A stretch of 64,000 nucleotides of DNA from Bog-756 sp963704615 (GCA_963704615.1 OY969923.1:62001-126000); one strand, 5' to 3'; counted from the first letter of the stretch, positions 25,980-35,471 are shown. The notes: a model not told the origin generated them from the sequence alone. Numbers and translations are program-made.

Positions 25980-27786
25980 TCGCCCCCCCACCCCCACCCG
26001 GGCCAGTTGTGGTGGTGGACGAGCTCGGCGATGTCGTCGACGTGGAGGTTGGCGGGGTCGAGGTGGTCGAGGTCGACGAGGGCGTGGTCACCGGGGGGGG
26101 CCCGGTCGACACGTCGATGTTGACGGCGGTCGACGGCGGCACGGAGGCCCCGGGCCCGGGGTTGGTCTGGATGATCTGACCGGCCGCGAACTGTGCCGAC
26201 GCCTGGTTGGAGATGTTCCCTATGGTCAGTCCGTACTGAGTGAGCAGGGGCTGGGCCGCCTGCTGGGTCAGGCCGATCAGGGAGGGCACGATCACGTTGG
26301 CAGGACCGGACGAGACGACCAGAGCGACCGGGGTGTTCTGGTCGACCTTCGTGCCCGACGTCGGGTCGGAGCTGATCACGATGCCGCTCGGGACCGTGCT
26401 GCTGGGCCGTCTGGTGACCGTGTACTGAAGGCCCTGCCCCTGGAGGAGCGACTCGGCGTTGGCCAGGCTCGTCCCGGTGAGACCGGACGGCACTTTCACC
26501 TTTCTGATGGGAGTGGGCACGGCGACATTCAACGTGACGGTGTCACCCTTCTTGACCAGCGATTTTGGCACGGGGGCGGTCGAGATCACCGTGCCCGTGG
26601 CATCGGTGGAGACCTGATCGGAGACCTTGACGGCCAGCCCGTCGCCCTTCAGGGTGGTGGTGGCCTGGGCCACCGGTTGTCCGGTTACGTCGGGGAGGCT
26701 GAACGACGCACTGCCCCCGAGATAGCCAAGGTTGCGAGCCAAGAAGAACCCGGCCACCAACAGCAGCACCAGAAGGACGGCCAGGATGATGGCGTAGGTC
26801 CGGGTCCGGTTGGTGCCGTCCTCGTCCTCCTCCGGGTCGGCGGTGGTGGCGGCGACCGACTGGGTGGTGTCGGCTCCATCGACCGCGCCCACGACCTGGG
26901 TCGCCCCGATGGCTGCCACCGTCGTGGTGGTGTCGTCCATGGCCAGAACCGAACGCCCCTCGTTGAACCGGAGGAGGTCGGCTCTCAGGTCCTCAGCGGT
27001 GGCATAGCGGTGGGCGGGGTCCTTGGCCATCGACTTGAGGATGATGGCTTCGAAGGTCGGCGGGATCGAGGGGTTGAGCTCCCGAGGAGCCGGCGGGTGG
27101 TCGCGGACGTGCTTGGATGCCACCGCCACCGGGGATTCACCGAGGAAGGGAGGCCGGCCGGTGACCATCTCGTAGAGCACCACACCAAGCGAGTAGATGT
27201 CACTCCGGGCGTCGACCCCGATGCCTTCGGCCTGTTCGGGGGAGAAGTAGGTGGCGGTTCCCATCACCGCACCGGTCTGGGTCAGGCTCTCTTCGGTGTT
27301 GAGGGCACGGGCGATGCCGAAGTCAGTGACCTTTACCTGTCCCTCGTCGGTGATGAGCACGTTGCCCGGCTTCACGTCGCGGTGGATCACCTTGTTTTTG
27401 TGGGCGTAGCCCAGCGCAGCAGCCACGTGGGCACCGACGTCTGCCGTCCGCTCAGCCGACAGGGGACCGGCCGTCTTGAGAATGGAAGACAGCGGACGCC
27501 CGTCGATGAACTCCATGACGATGAAGTAGGTGCCGGTGTCCTCCCCCCAGTCGAAGACCGGGACGATGTTGGGATGGGACAGGTTGGCAGCCGCTTGAGC
27601 CTCCCGGCGGAACCGCTCGACGAAGGACCGGTCCACCGACAGCTCGGCGAAGAGGACCTTGAGCGCCACCGGCCGGTCGAGCAGCCGATCGTGGGCGCGG
27701 TAGACCTCGGCCATCCCGCCCCGGGCGATCAGATGATCGATCTCGTAGCGCTCAGAGAACACGCGCGGCATCTGGGTCGGATCCAT
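25933..27786 (-). CDS. pknB: PASTA-domain Ser/Thr protein kinase (PknB-type)
   Basis: 617 residues. Kinase domain 13-275: Gly loop ARGGMAEVYR, Lys in ALKVLF, HRDVKPGN (catalytic Asp about 137), DFG about 155, SDIYSLGVVLYEMVTG. Then a juxtamembrane stretch, one span about 331-350, and three PASTA domains (about 361-425, 426-495, 496-565), which bind muropeptides or lipid II. The tail is Thr/Ser-rich and ends in Gly5. It senses wall precursors and phosphorylates FHA and division proteins. The start was set at the ATG 27786; a TTG three codons upstream and Met at 27771 are alternatives. M. tuberculosis PknB has four PASTA domains. It is last in the operon after pbpA, with a gap of 120 bases. Confidence 0.93.
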   Translation of the reverse strand: MDPTQMPRVFSERYEIDHLIARGGMAEVYRAHDRLLDRPVALKVLFAELSVDRSFVERFRREAQAAANLSHPNIVPVFDWGEDTGTYFIVMEFIDGRPLSSILKTAGPLSAERTADVGAHVAAALGYAHKNKVIHRDVKPGNVLITDEGQVKVTDFGIARALNTEESLTQTGAVMGTATYFSPEQAEGIGVDARSDIYSLGVVLYEMVTGRPPFLGESPVAVASKHVRDHPPAPRELNPSIPPTFEAIILKSMAKDPAHRYATAEDLRADLLRFNEGRSVLAMDDTTTTVAAIGATQVVGAVDGADTTQSVAATTADPEEDEDGTNRTRTYAIILAVLLVLLLVAGFFLARNLGYLGGSASFSLPDVTGQPVAQATTTLKGDGLAVKVSDQVSTDATGTVISTAPVPKSLVKKGDTVTLNVAVPTPIRKVKVPSGLTGTSLANAESLLQGQGLQYTVTRRPSSTVPSGIVISSDPTSGTKVDQNTPVALVVSSGPANVIVPSLIGLTQQAAQPLLTQYGLTIGNISNQASAQFAAGQIIQTNPGPGASVPPSTAVNIDVSTGPPPVTTPSSTSTTSTPPTSTSTTSPSSSTTTTGPGGGGGAIKHQHQGPGFGQDQS

Positions 27787-27906
27787 GTGGGTCAAAGCCT
27801 AGGCCTGCATTCGCTCGGTTCACGGGTTCTCATCGTCTCTCATCCTGGTTCGTGGCGGCCTTCGGGCAGTGCGGTGACCGGCCGTGCCGATGACATGCCG
27901 AAGTGC

Positions 27907-29433
27907 TCACTGCTCTGCCAACACATCGCCGAGGATCTGCCTGACGATGGGCCCGGAGTAGCTTGCGCCGGTGGCACTGCCCGGCCGGTTGGGGAGCACC
28001 ACCGCGATGGCCACCTTGGTGTTGCCGGCAGGAGCGAAGGCGATCAGCCAGTCGTCGGTGAAGGGGGGATTGGGCCCGAACGAGCCCGACTGCGCCGTTC
28101 CTGTCTTGGCCGCCACATCCCAGCTCGGGGGGAAGACGTCGGCGGCGGTGCCCGATTTGACGACGCCCTGCATGAATGTGGTGAGTGTGGCCGCCGTCTG
28201 CGGGGAGATCGGTTGCATCCACTCCTTGGGCTGGTAGGTCACCACTCGATTGCCCTGGGAATCGTCGATGTAGGCCATCAGATGGGGCGTCATCTCGACA
28301 CCGCCGTTGGCCACGGTGCCCGCCACCATGGCCATCTGCAGGGCCGTGGCGTTCACATTCTCCTGCCCGATGGCCGACTTCATGACGCCCGGCACGTCGG
28401 CGTCGAACTGGGCATCGGTTTCCCCTGGACCCTCCATGGTGGCCGCAGCCACGGTGTCGGCGGGGACGTCCAGGGGAATTTTCTGGTTGAACCCGTACGC
28501 CTCGGCCTGCTGCAGCAGGGTGGGCCCTCCGAGGAGCTGGCCGATCTGGGCGAAGTCGGCGTCACAGGACTCGATGAGGAGCTCCTCGAGGGTTCCGGGG
28601 CCGTCGAGGGGGCACTTTCCGTCGTGGTAGTTGGTGAGCACTTGGGGGGGATTGCCGGTGAGGGGAAGGGTGACCGAGGACACCGAGGGATAGATCATGT
28701 TGGCCAGGTCGGGTCGGTGCTCGAGCACCGCGGACGTGGTGACCACCTTGAAGCTCGAACCCGGGGGGTAGAGCGCGTCGTAGGTGCCGGCGATGAGGGG
28801 GTTGCCGGTCTGAGTCAGGTAGGTGTCCCAGGCATACTGCTCGGTGGTCAGGTTCTCGGACACCAGCGGGTTGGGGTCGAAGGACGGATTCGAGTACATG
28901 GCCTCAATGTTGCCGTTGGTCGGGTTCCAGACCACTGCGGCGGCGCCGTTGACTCCGGCGGCTGTCCCCGAATTGAGGGCCTCGGCCACCTGCAGCTGGA
29001 GGTTCTCGTTGACGGTGAGGGTGACGTTGTCGATCTGGGTCCGGTTGGTCAGCAAGTCGCGCAAGGTCTTGGCCGGCGGGGTGTGGGGGGTGAGGTAGTT
29101 GTTGTACTCGGCCTCGATGCCCCGAAAGTTCCCGTACCTGATGGAGTCGAACCCGATGATCTGGGCAAAGAGCGACGCGGTGTTCGGGTTGTAGACCCGC
29201 TGGTACTTGTAGATGCTGCCGGGTGGGGCCAGCACCGATGACGCGAGCACGGTCCCGTCTTCCGAGAGGATGCTCCCGCGGGTCTGGCTGCGCGCCACCG
29301 CCAACACACGTGGATTGTTCGGATCGTTGGCCAGCGAGTTGGCCTTGAAGATCTGGATGTTGTTCAGCTGGATGAACAACGCCAGGAAGCAGAGCACCAT
29401 GAAGATCCCAAGTCGCCGGATCCGCCGTTCCAT
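27907..29433 (-). CDS. pbpA: class B penicillin-binding protein (PbpA-type transpeptidase)
   Basis: 508 residues. One N-terminal span (about 8-25), a short pedestal, and a transpeptidase domain with SSFK (Ser226-Lys229), and KTG in AAKTGTAQSG (443-445). The middle motif, normally SxN, reads SCD here (IESCDADFAQIG, 289-291), an Asn-to-Asp change at an active-site position. It cross-links peptidoglycan in septation or elongation. Its ATG overlaps the TGA of the phosphatase gene (TGATG). In mycobacteria a rodA gene lies just upstream of pbpA; here it is missing. Confidence 0.92.
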   Translation of the reverse strand: MERRIRRLGIFMVLCFLALFIQLNNIQIFKANSLANDPNNPRVLAVARSQTRGSILSEDGTVLASSVLAPPGSIYKYQRVYNPNTASLFAQIIGFDSIRYGNFRGIEAEYNNYLTPHTPPAKTLRDLLTNRTQIDNVTLTVNENLQLQVAEALNSGTAAGVNGAAAVVWNPTNGNIEAMYSNPSFDPNPLVSENLTTEQYAWDTYLTQTGNPLIAGTYDALYPPGSSFKVVTTSAVLEHRPDLANMIYPSVSSVTLPLTGNPPQVLTNYHDGKCPLDGPGTLEELLIESCDADFAQIGQLLGGPTLLQQAEAYGFNQKIPLDVPADTVAAATMEGPGETDAQFDADVPGVMKSAIGQENVNATALQMAMVAGTVANGGVEMTPHLMAYIDDSQGNRVVTYQPKEWMQPISPQTAATLTTFMQGVVKSGTAADVFPPSWDVAAKTGTAQSGSFGPNPPFTDDWLIAFAPAGNTKVAIAVVLPNRPGSATGASYSGPIVRQILGDVLAEQ

Positions 29434-30719
29434 CAGGGCACCTTCGTGGTGGTGGTCGCCGGCGACGTGGTCGGGGCGGTGGCGGACGATGGGTTCAGCT
29501 GGTTGTCCCTGACGCTGACCAGATTGCTGACATAGGCACGGGCATTGGCCACCGAGGTCTCCTCCACCCCGGCACCGAGGGCCTGCAGATAGAGAGCGGG
29601 GACGTCAGCGGTGGTCACCCCGGTGCGTTCGACTTCGACCGGGTGATACCACAGGAATCCACCGACTCTTCCCTGGTAGATGACCAACTCGTTGTTCTGG
29701 ACGCCGACGAAATAGGAATTGATGTCGTACCACCGGACGGTGGCATAGGCGCCGGCGAGCACCGCCCCCACCAAGACGACGAACAGCAGGGTTCGAAGGG
29801 TGATCAGTCGGCGACCGCGTGCCATCCGGCGCTCACGGCGACGGGCCCGCCGGCGCTCGCGCCGGCTCGGGGTCGGCTCGTCGGCCACCGAGGTCGGGTA
29901 CTCCTCGGCCCCCTCGGCGAAGCCCTTCTCCGAGTCGACGGGTCCGGCGAAGTCCGGCATGACCGCGGCCACTGTCGGTGTCGAGTCGTCGCCGTCCTCA
30001 CCGACCACCACGTCCACGATGACCGCGGTGATGTTGTCACTGCCCCCGTGGGTACGGGCCGCCTGCACCAACAGCTCGGCGGCCTTCTGCGGGTCGGGAA
30101 CCGAGGACAGCACCTCTTTGATCTGATCGGCATCGAGCTCATTGGTCAGGCCGTCACTGCACAGAAGGAAGCGATCGCCCTTCACCGGCTGGATGCGCCA
30201 CAGGTCCACGGCGACATCGACGGACACCCCGAGAGCCCGGGTGAGGATGTGCCGATGAGGGTGGACAGCGGCTTCGGCGGAGGTGAGCTCACCCGAGCGG
30301 ACCATCTCCTCGGCCAGGCTGTGGTCGGCGGTGATCTGGGTGATCTCACCGTCATGGAACCGATAGGAGCGAGAGTCACCGACGTTGACCAGGGCCAACA
30401 CGTCGTGCCCGTCCTCGTTGACCAGGGCCACCGCGGTGAGGGTGGTCCCCATGCCGCGCAGCTCAGGGTGGTCGAGACTGTGCTGCCAGACGACGGCGTT
30501 GGCCTCGGTGACCGCTTCGGACAATCCGGCGCCGGTCGGCTGACGCCCGAACGCCACGGCGAGCGTGTCAACGGCCATTTTGGCCGCCACTTCACCACCG
30601 GCGTGGCCGCCCATCCCATCGGCCACCGCATAGAGAGTGGGGGTCTCGACGGCCAGGTCCTGGTTGACCGAACGAACCAGCCCGGTGTCCGTTGCCGATC
30701 CCGATCGAAGAAGGGTCAT
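29433..30719 (-). CDS. pstP: PP2C-type Ser/Thr phosphatase with membrane anchor
   Basis: 428 residues. The PP2C domain is 1-235: TDTGLVRSVNQDLAV, YAVADGMGGHAGGEVAA, LLCSDGLTNEL and THGGSDNITAVIV give the metal-binding Asp/Gly set for two Mn2+. A very basic stretch (RRERRRARRRERRMARGRR) precedes a single span (about 318-338), and a short exported domain ends in Thr/Pro. It removes phosphate from PknB and its targets. The ATG at 30719 lies one base past the FhaB stop; a longer frame upstream overlaps FhaB and was rejected. Confidence 0.92.
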   Translation of the reverse strand: MTLLRSGSATDTGLVRSVNQDLAVETPTLYAVADGMGGHAGGEVAAKMAVDTLAVAFGRQPTGAGLSEAVTEANAVVWQHSLDHPELRGMGTTLTAVALVNEDGHDVLALVNVGDSRSYRFHDGEITQITADHSLAEEMVRSGELTSAEAAVHPHRHILTRALGVSVDVAVDLWRIQPVKGDRFLLCSDGLTNELDADQIKEVLSSVPDPQKAAELLVQAARTHGGSDNITAVIVDVVVGEDGDDSTPTVAAVMPDFAGPVDSEKGFAEGAEEYPTSVADEPTPSRRERRRARRRERRMARGRRLITLRTLLFVVLVGAVLAGAYATVRWYDINSYFVGVQNNELVIYQGRVGGFLWYHPVEVERTGVTTADVPALYLQALGAGVEETSVANARAYVSNLVSVRDNQLNPSSATAPTTSPATTTTKVP

Positions 30720-30720
30720 G

Positions 30721-31212
30721 TCACTTCCCGACCTCGAAGACGGTGCCGCCCACTTGCAGCAGGTCTCCCTTGCGGAGACGGGTGCGCTCCCCGATGCGGA
30801 TGGTGTTGACCCAGGTACCGTTGGTCGAACCGAGATCTTCGGCCCACATGTCGCCGTCGAGGCGAAAGAGGCGGGCGTGCAGATTGGAAGAGTAGGAGTC
30901 GTACTCGATGGGGACACCGCAGCCGGCGGCCCGGCCCACAGTGACCTCGTCGCCGATGTCGTAGACCCGGCCGGCCTGGTCCTCGGGCCGGATCACGTGG
31001 AGCCGGAGCGGCCTCCCGCCGCGGCGCTTGCCGTTGAGCGTCGGGTCTGCCTCCCGGCGGCGGGGCCGCTTCAGCGGCCGGACTTCGACCCACACCGCCC
31101 TGACCACCCACATGAAGAAGAGCCAGAGCAAGATGATGACGCCATACTCCAGGGCACGGAGTACGGGGGTGTTGTCTGAGGGTCCGGGAAGCGAAACCAG
31201 GATGAGGTGCAT
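30721..31212 (-). CDS. fhaB: FHA-domain protein FhaB-like, membrane-anchored
   Basis: 163 residues. One N-terminal span (about 22-42, VIILLWLFFMWVVRAVWVEV) and a C-terminal FHA domain: VYDIGDEVTVGRAAGCGVPI, then SSNLHARLF, then DLGSTNGTWVN, the phosphothreonine-binding GR, S-x-x-H and NG signature. Mycobacterial FhaB (FipA) links kinase signals to FtsZ/FtsQ. It sits between fhaA and pstP, 20 bases after fhaA. Confidence 0.9.
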   Translation of the reverse strand: MHLILVSLPGPSDNTPVLRALEYGVIILLWLFFMWVVRAVWVEVRPLKRPRRREADPTLNGKRRGGRPLRLHVIRPEDQAGRVYDIGDEVTVGRAAGCGVPIEYDSYSSNLHARLFRLDGDMWAEDLGSTNGTWVNTIRIGERTRLRKGDLLQVGGTVFEVGK

Positions 31213-31232
31213 CAGCGTTCAGACGCCGGCCT

Positions 31233-31889
31233 TCAGGAAGTCTCGAACCGGAGGACCGTGGTCCCGATCACAATCTGGTCCCCGTCGGCCAATTTCCGCT
31301 CCTTGACCGTTGACCCGTTGACCCTGGTCCCGTTGGTGGAGTTGAGATCGACCACCACCACGTCGTTCCCCATCCGTCGGATCTCGGCGTGCCTACGACT
31401 GGCATTGGGGTCGGTGACCACCACCGCGCTCTCCGGCAGCCGGCCGATGGTGATGGGCTCGGGGCCGAGAACCACCCGCGCCCCGTCGGCCAACACGATC
31501 GAGGCCGCAGGCAGGCCGGACGGCCCTTCCCTCACCTCGGAGACGATGTCGAACCGACCCCGCCGAAGCCGGGGATCCTCGACCGCAGAGACGGTCACCG
31601 GTCCCACGAACACATAGTCCTCGGTGCGGGCGTGCTCCCGGGCGGCCTCTTCGAGCTCTCGCACCAGAGCGTCAAGGAAGTTCTCGAAGCGGTCGAAATC
31701 GTTGGCCGACAGGTGGACGACGAAGGAGTTGGGCGCGATGAGGCCGTGGACGCCCAGGCGACGCTGGAGGTCCATCTCACGAGTCAGGCGACGACCGATC
31801 TCCACAGGGTGGAGTTCACCTCGAAAGGCCTTCGAGAGTGTGCCGTCAACCATGCGCTCGAGGCGCCCTTCGAACTTCTGGAGTCCCAT
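31233..31889 (-). CDS. fhaA: FHA-domain protein FhaA-like (DUF3662 + FHA)
   Basis: 218 residues. The N-terminal DUF3662 domain (1-120; GLQKFEGRLERMVDGTLSKA, then LHPVEIGRRLTREMD) is followed by an FHA domain (about 125-215; ITIGRLPESAVVV, NASRRHAEIRR, DLNSTNGTRVNG). FhaA of mycobacteria binds phosphorylated MviN and slows wall synthesis at poles and septum. It is the first gene of the fhaA-fhaB-pstP-pbpA-pknB operon, whose promoter should lie in 31890-32050. This copy lacks the long linker seen in mycobacteria. Confidence 0.92.
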   Translation of the reverse strand: MGLQKFEGRLERMVDGTLSKAFRGELHPVEIGRRLTREMDLQRRLGVHGLIAPNSFVVHLSANDFDRFENFLDALVRELEEAAREHARTEDYVFVGPVTVSAVEDPRLRRGRFDIVSEVREGPSGLPAASIVLADGARVVLGPEPITIGRLPESAVVVTDPNASRRHAEIRRMGNDVVVVDLNSTNGTRVNGSTVKERKLADGDQIVIGTTVLRFETS

Positions 31890-32050
31890 GCTGGGGTCAG
31901 CCTACCGGTGCCAACGCCCAGGTAGGGGGTAGGCCGCTCCCGCTCAGAGCCTATGGGAGTGCCGGGTCGAGCACCCGGCCGATGGCGGCGGGCCTCGACT
32001 CCGGGATGATCAGGTCATTTGGATGATCGGGTAGCCTCTCGTGGTCGCTC

Positions 32051-32134
<84 letters not shown>

Positions 32135-32232
32135 CTCCCTCCTCCCCTCTCCCTCTCCTACTCACGCACCCTGGGGTCCCGACCAAATTGGCGGCGTCGC
32201 GAGAAGAGCACTGCACCTAGGACCCAGTCTTC

Positions 32233-34296
32233 CTACGGGCAGTAGGTGTGGAACCGACCACGTCCTTCAGCTTTGGCTCGGTACATGGCGGAGTCGGCTC
32301 GCGAGACCACGGATTCGTAGGTGTCGAATGCATCGGGATACATGGTCACTCCGATGCTTACCCCGATCGACAGGGTGAGGCCTTGGACATCAAAAGGTTC
32401 GTTCATAACCGAGATGATCCTTTGCGCGGCAACCTCGGCGGCATCTCGAGTCGTGGCCCCCTGGATGATCAATCCGAATTCGTCGCCGCCGATCCGGGCG
32501 ACGGTGTCTTCAGCCCTTACGGCCAGAAGTAAGCGTTGCGCCACAGCGCGGAGTAATTCATCGCCGACTTTATGCCCGTGAGCATCATTGACGATCTTGA
32601 ACCTGTCGAGATCGACAAAGAACATTGCGAGGCAGCCACCACTTCGACGCGTGATGGCCAACGACTGGAGGACTCGATCCTCGAAAAGTCTGGAGTTGGC
32701 GAGCTCCGTGACCGGGTCATGCAGCGCCTGGTGACGCACCTCTTCGAGCAACATGACACTATCGAGCGCGGTTGCCGCCAGACTGGCTACGCCGCTCAGG
32801 CGTTCTCGCAGCATTTCCTCCAGCCCCATCCCATCGTCATCCCAGCCGACGCAGAGCACTCCGAACAGCCTGTCGCGAGCGATGATCGGAACCATGACAC
32901 CAGAAACCAAACCCGTGAGCGACAATATCGACGACAGGGCCGGGTCTGACGTGGTCCCGATGAGGGTCGGTGTCGACATATCGAGCAATCGATTCGCCAA
33001 ACGTTCGCTGCGCAGCGCTGTGGCTTCTGGTGTTTCGAGTTCGCGGGAAGCTTGAGAGCTCGAGGCAACTCGAGCGAGGTGTGCATCACCCTCATCCCAC
33101 AACAACACATGCGCCTGAGCACATCCCACGATCTTTGGGATGGCCTCAGCCAAGCGCTGCGCGACCCCAACCCGGGACGATTCCTCTGCGAGTGCCGTGC
33201 CAAGGGCAATTAGGGCGCTGAGGGTACTGTTTCGGTCGCGGGATTCGGCAAGGGCGGCGGCCGTCTCGAGGGCTGCCGCGGCGTGGCTGGCATAGGCCAT
33301 GAGCAGCGATCGCTCCTGAGGCAAGAAGTGGTAGCCGTCAGGGTAGAAGGCCGCGAGGCGCCCGAAATGCCGACGACCCGACTCTATGTCAACCACTATG
33401 CGTGACTGGTGATTCGGATATTCGACCGAGCTATCGACCGTATTGATGACCTCATTCGCGACCACGTTCGCTTCATCCTCAGTGAAGCCGACACCATGAA
33501 TTCGCTGAACCGAATCGCCGGGTAGCTGCGCAACGAGCAGGTAGCGGGGAGCTCGTACGGCGACACCAGCTTGTCTGGCGATGGTCTCAAGCACTGAGTT
33601 GACGCCGCGGACCGAGGCCAGTTCCTTGGCCACAGATTCCAACGACTCATAGCGTTTCGTGAGTACGAGAAGCTGCTCGGTCAGAATCTCCACCCGGTGT
33701 TGGAGATCGGAGTTGGTGGACGATGTCGGATCCCACCCGACCCGGATGAGGCAACGGGAGTCACCACGGGTCTGACATTCAACCTCTTCCACCTTGGCTT
33801 GTGCCATTCCGAATAACACTGGAAACTCTGACAGGGCGCCCAGGGTGTAACCGCAAAATAATCGGTCTCTCTTATGATCGGGCGTCACCACTGCGATCAG
33901 TGCATGCGTTTCGCCAATCTCGACGACCTCCGAACGAGTGATGGTTGATTGCTTCGCTGAGATTGCCGGATACACCCGAAACATCTCTCCCGGCGATCCA
34001 AGGGAGCGGAGGAGGGCCAAGACTTCGGTCCCCGCGTATTGGCGAAGTACCTCCATCCCAGCCTTGCGGCCAATATCGGGATCGTCGAGCACGTCAGCTG
34101 CTGCCCTGAAAAGAGCGAGGCCCTGCTGATACGTGCTCCATCCACCGGGACGTTGGAGATCCGCAGCAGATCGATGCTCTTGCGCCTTCTCCAGGACCTG
34201 AGTCACACCGACCTCGCCGGCTGCTTGGCGGGTCACAGCGAACAATGCGCCAAGCATCGAGTTCGCCAATTGCTGGTAACTCTCGCCATTACCCAT
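32233..34296 (-). CDS. diguanylate cyclase with N-terminal sensor and GAF region
   Basis: 687 residues, no membrane span. About 1-195: a sensor-like region ending CGYTLGALSEFPVLFG...VECQTRGDSRCLIRV, similar in layout to 4-vinyl-reductase (V4R)/heme-NO-type domains. About 200-500: GAF-like regions with a helical linker. About 515-685: GGDEF domain, FVDLDRFKIVNDAHGHKVGD, I-site RAED five residues before an intact GGDEF. It should make cyclic di-GMP with product inhibition. The ligand of the sensor region is unknown. The ATG at 34296 was chosen because similarity starts there; the frame extends to 34368. DNA upstream resembles that before htpX. Confidence 0.88.
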   Translation of the reverse strand: MGNGESYQQLANSMLGALFAVTRQAAGEVGVTQVLEKAQEHRSAADLQRPGGWSTYQQGLALFRAAADVLDDPDIGRKAGMEVLRQYAGTEVLALLRSLGSPGEMFRVYPAISAKQSTITRSEVVEIGETHALIAVVTPDHKRDRLFCGYTLGALSEFPVLFGMAQAKVEEVECQTRGDSRCLIRVGWDPTSSTNSDLQHRVEILTEQLLVLTKRYESLESVAKELASVRGVNSVLETIARQAGVAVRAPRYLLVAQLPGDSVQRIHGVGFTEDEANVVANEVINTVDSSVEYPNHQSRIVVDIESGRRHFGRLAAFYPDGYHFLPQERSLLMAYASHAAAALETAAALAESRDRNSTLSALIALGTALAEESSRVGVAQRLAEAIPKIVGCAQAHVLLWDEGDAHLARVASSSQASRELETPEATALRSERLANRLLDMSTPTLIGTTSDPALSSILSLTGLVSGVMVPIIARDRLFGVLCVGWDDDGMGLEEMLRERLSGVASLAATALDSVMLLEEVRHQALHDPVTELANSRLFEDRVLQSLAITRRSGGCLAMFFVDLDRFKIVNDAHGHKVGDELLRAVAQRLLLAVRAEDTVARIGGDEFGLIIQGATTRDAAEVAAQRIISVMNEPFDVQGLTLSIGVSIGVTMYPDAFDTYESVVSRADSAMYRAKAEGRGRFHTYCP

Positions 34297-34375
34297 TCCC
34301 CTAGATCGACAAGCAGGCACGGGATCTTGACCGCGATCTGGAGACCCAGTGGTGCTAAAAAACACCACCCGATGC

Positions 34376-34430
34376 CGTTGACCAGGTACTTCTCACATTT
34401 AGTTGCCGCAGCAGCAGTGTGGAATCGAGA
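34376..34430 (-). promoter_or_regulatory. upstream segment of GGDEF gene similar to htpX upstream
   Basis: On the plus strand this segment reads GTTGACCAGGTA..., then CATTTAGTTGCCGCAGCAGC, ending TGTGGAATCGAGA. It aligns over about 55 bases, roughly three-quarters identical with single-base gaps, to 41275-41329 before htpX. The shared cores GCAACTAA and CCTGGTCA (minus strand) are at nearly equal spacing. It lies 80-134 bases before the GGDEF start. The function is unknown; it could be a binding site or a remnant of duplicated DNA. Confidence 0.4.
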
Positions 34431-34673
34431 ACGCATCCCGTACCGTCGGAAACACGGCCCCATTTGGGGGGTCACTCGAAGCCGACAGCCAAGCCGTGAG
34501 CTTCGGCGAGCCTTGTCGACGGCCGCCGACTGCGATCACAAGAAGCGATCCGTGGCCGGAGCTCGACCTCAGACGGTCCGGAAAAAGACACCGACTCTGT
34601 ACTGCCCTTCGGAGGACGGTCAGGAAGGCAGCACCGAAACGCGAATCTTCACCACCAGTCGGACTCCCCGGGG
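34431..34673. other. non-coding stretch upstream of GGDEF gene
   Basis: The whole gap between the GGDEF start and the thioredoxin gene is about 700 bases. Apart from the conserved segment and the methyltransferase remnant no gene is recognised. A hairpin GTGGTG-CTAAAAAA-CACCAC is at 34349-34368, just before the GGDEF start. Confidence 0.35.
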
Positions 34674-34892
34674 CTACGTAGGCGTCTGGGCAAACACACT
34701 CTCGAAGTCGACCCCTTGGTCAGCCCATGAGCGCTTCCTGGAGCTCACTAGCGTGAACCGGACTTGGCGTCGGTAAGCGTCGTATTGGTCCTTTGTCGCA
34801 AGCAGGCGGTCCTCGCCAATGGCTCGGCCGACGTTGCAACTCGACGCGAATACGATCACGAGGACGTTGCGCAGCGACATGCTCCGGACCAC
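34674..34892 (-). pseudogene. possible 3' remnant of isoprenylcysteine carboxyl methyltransferase-like gene
   Basis: A 72-residue frame holds EDRLLATKDQYDAYRRQVRF followed by TLV. This fits the C-terminal signature of the ICMT/PEMT-like membrane methyltransferase family (E-x-x-L...F-x-x-Y-x-x-Y-x-x-x-V-x-x-L-I-P). The three to four membrane spans that should precede it are missing, and the upstream sequence does not supply them in any frame. The remaining tail diverges. I read it as a decayed fragment; a chance match is possible. Confidence 0.4.
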
Positions 34893-35003
34893 GCGTCTCC
34901 AAGGCCTATTGGGGGAACACAGGTCACATTTCTCCTGCCCTCTGGGTGTCCACGGTCACGAACGATACGACGGCGAGCAACCATTGCCTGCCGAGTGACG
35001 AGC

Positions 35004-35459
35004 TCAAGAAGTTCCACTGTCCAGGACAGCATCCACCCGCCGCCGTAGGTCGATTTCGGGTAAAGCACCGACGATGCGATCCACGACCTGTCCCTCCGAC
35101 AGGATGAGGAGTGTCGGGATGCTCTGGGCCTGATAGCGAGCTGCGGTCTTCTGGGCGATATCGACGTTCACCTTTACGACCTTCAACTGCCCCGCTTTCT
35201 CCAGAGACAGATGCTCGACGGCAGGCGCCACCAGCCGACATGGTCCACACCACGGCGCCCACAGGTCGATCAGGGCGGGAAGGGGGGAGTGAACTGCAAT
35301 CGCATCAAACGACGAATCGTCCGCCTCGACCAGCCACGGCAGTGCCGAATGACAAGCGCCGCACTGCGGCACGCCACCTGCGGCGCCGGGAACCCGGTTC
35401 CGCTTCCCACACGATGGGCACCGCACCTCATTGATCACCGATTGACACCCATGCTTCAT
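35004..35459 (-). CDS. trxC: thioredoxin with N-terminal zinc ribbon (Trx2/TrxC type)
   Basis: 151 residues. A zinc ribbon (CPSCGKRNRVP, then PQCGACHSALPWL) precedes a thioredoxin fold with active site LWAPWCGPCRLVAPAVEHL and cis-Pro in SIPTLLI. This domain order is that of E. coli TrxC, which is induced by oxidative stress and reduces protein disulfides. The ATG at 35459 lies 9 bases after GAGG. Thirteen bases upstream of the ATG begins a 28-base element shared with the htpX upstream region. Confidence 0.9.
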   Translation of the reverse strand: MKHGCQSVINEVRCPSCGKRNRVPGAAGGVPQCGACHSALPWLVEADDSSFDAIAVHSPLPALIDLWAPWCGPCRLVAPAVEHLSLEKAGQLKVVKVNVDIAQKTAARYQAQSIPTLLILSEGQVVDRIVGALPEIDLRRRVDAVLDSGTS

Positions 35460-35471
35460 GTTCTCACCCTC

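Noticed and set aside
25744..29241. A 1165-codon open frame on plus, antisense to pknB and pbpA
   Set aside because: It is Gly/Arg/Val-rich with no family motif, has no ribosome site, and lies opposite two genes with full catalytic motifs. Such frames are expected opposite high-GC genes.
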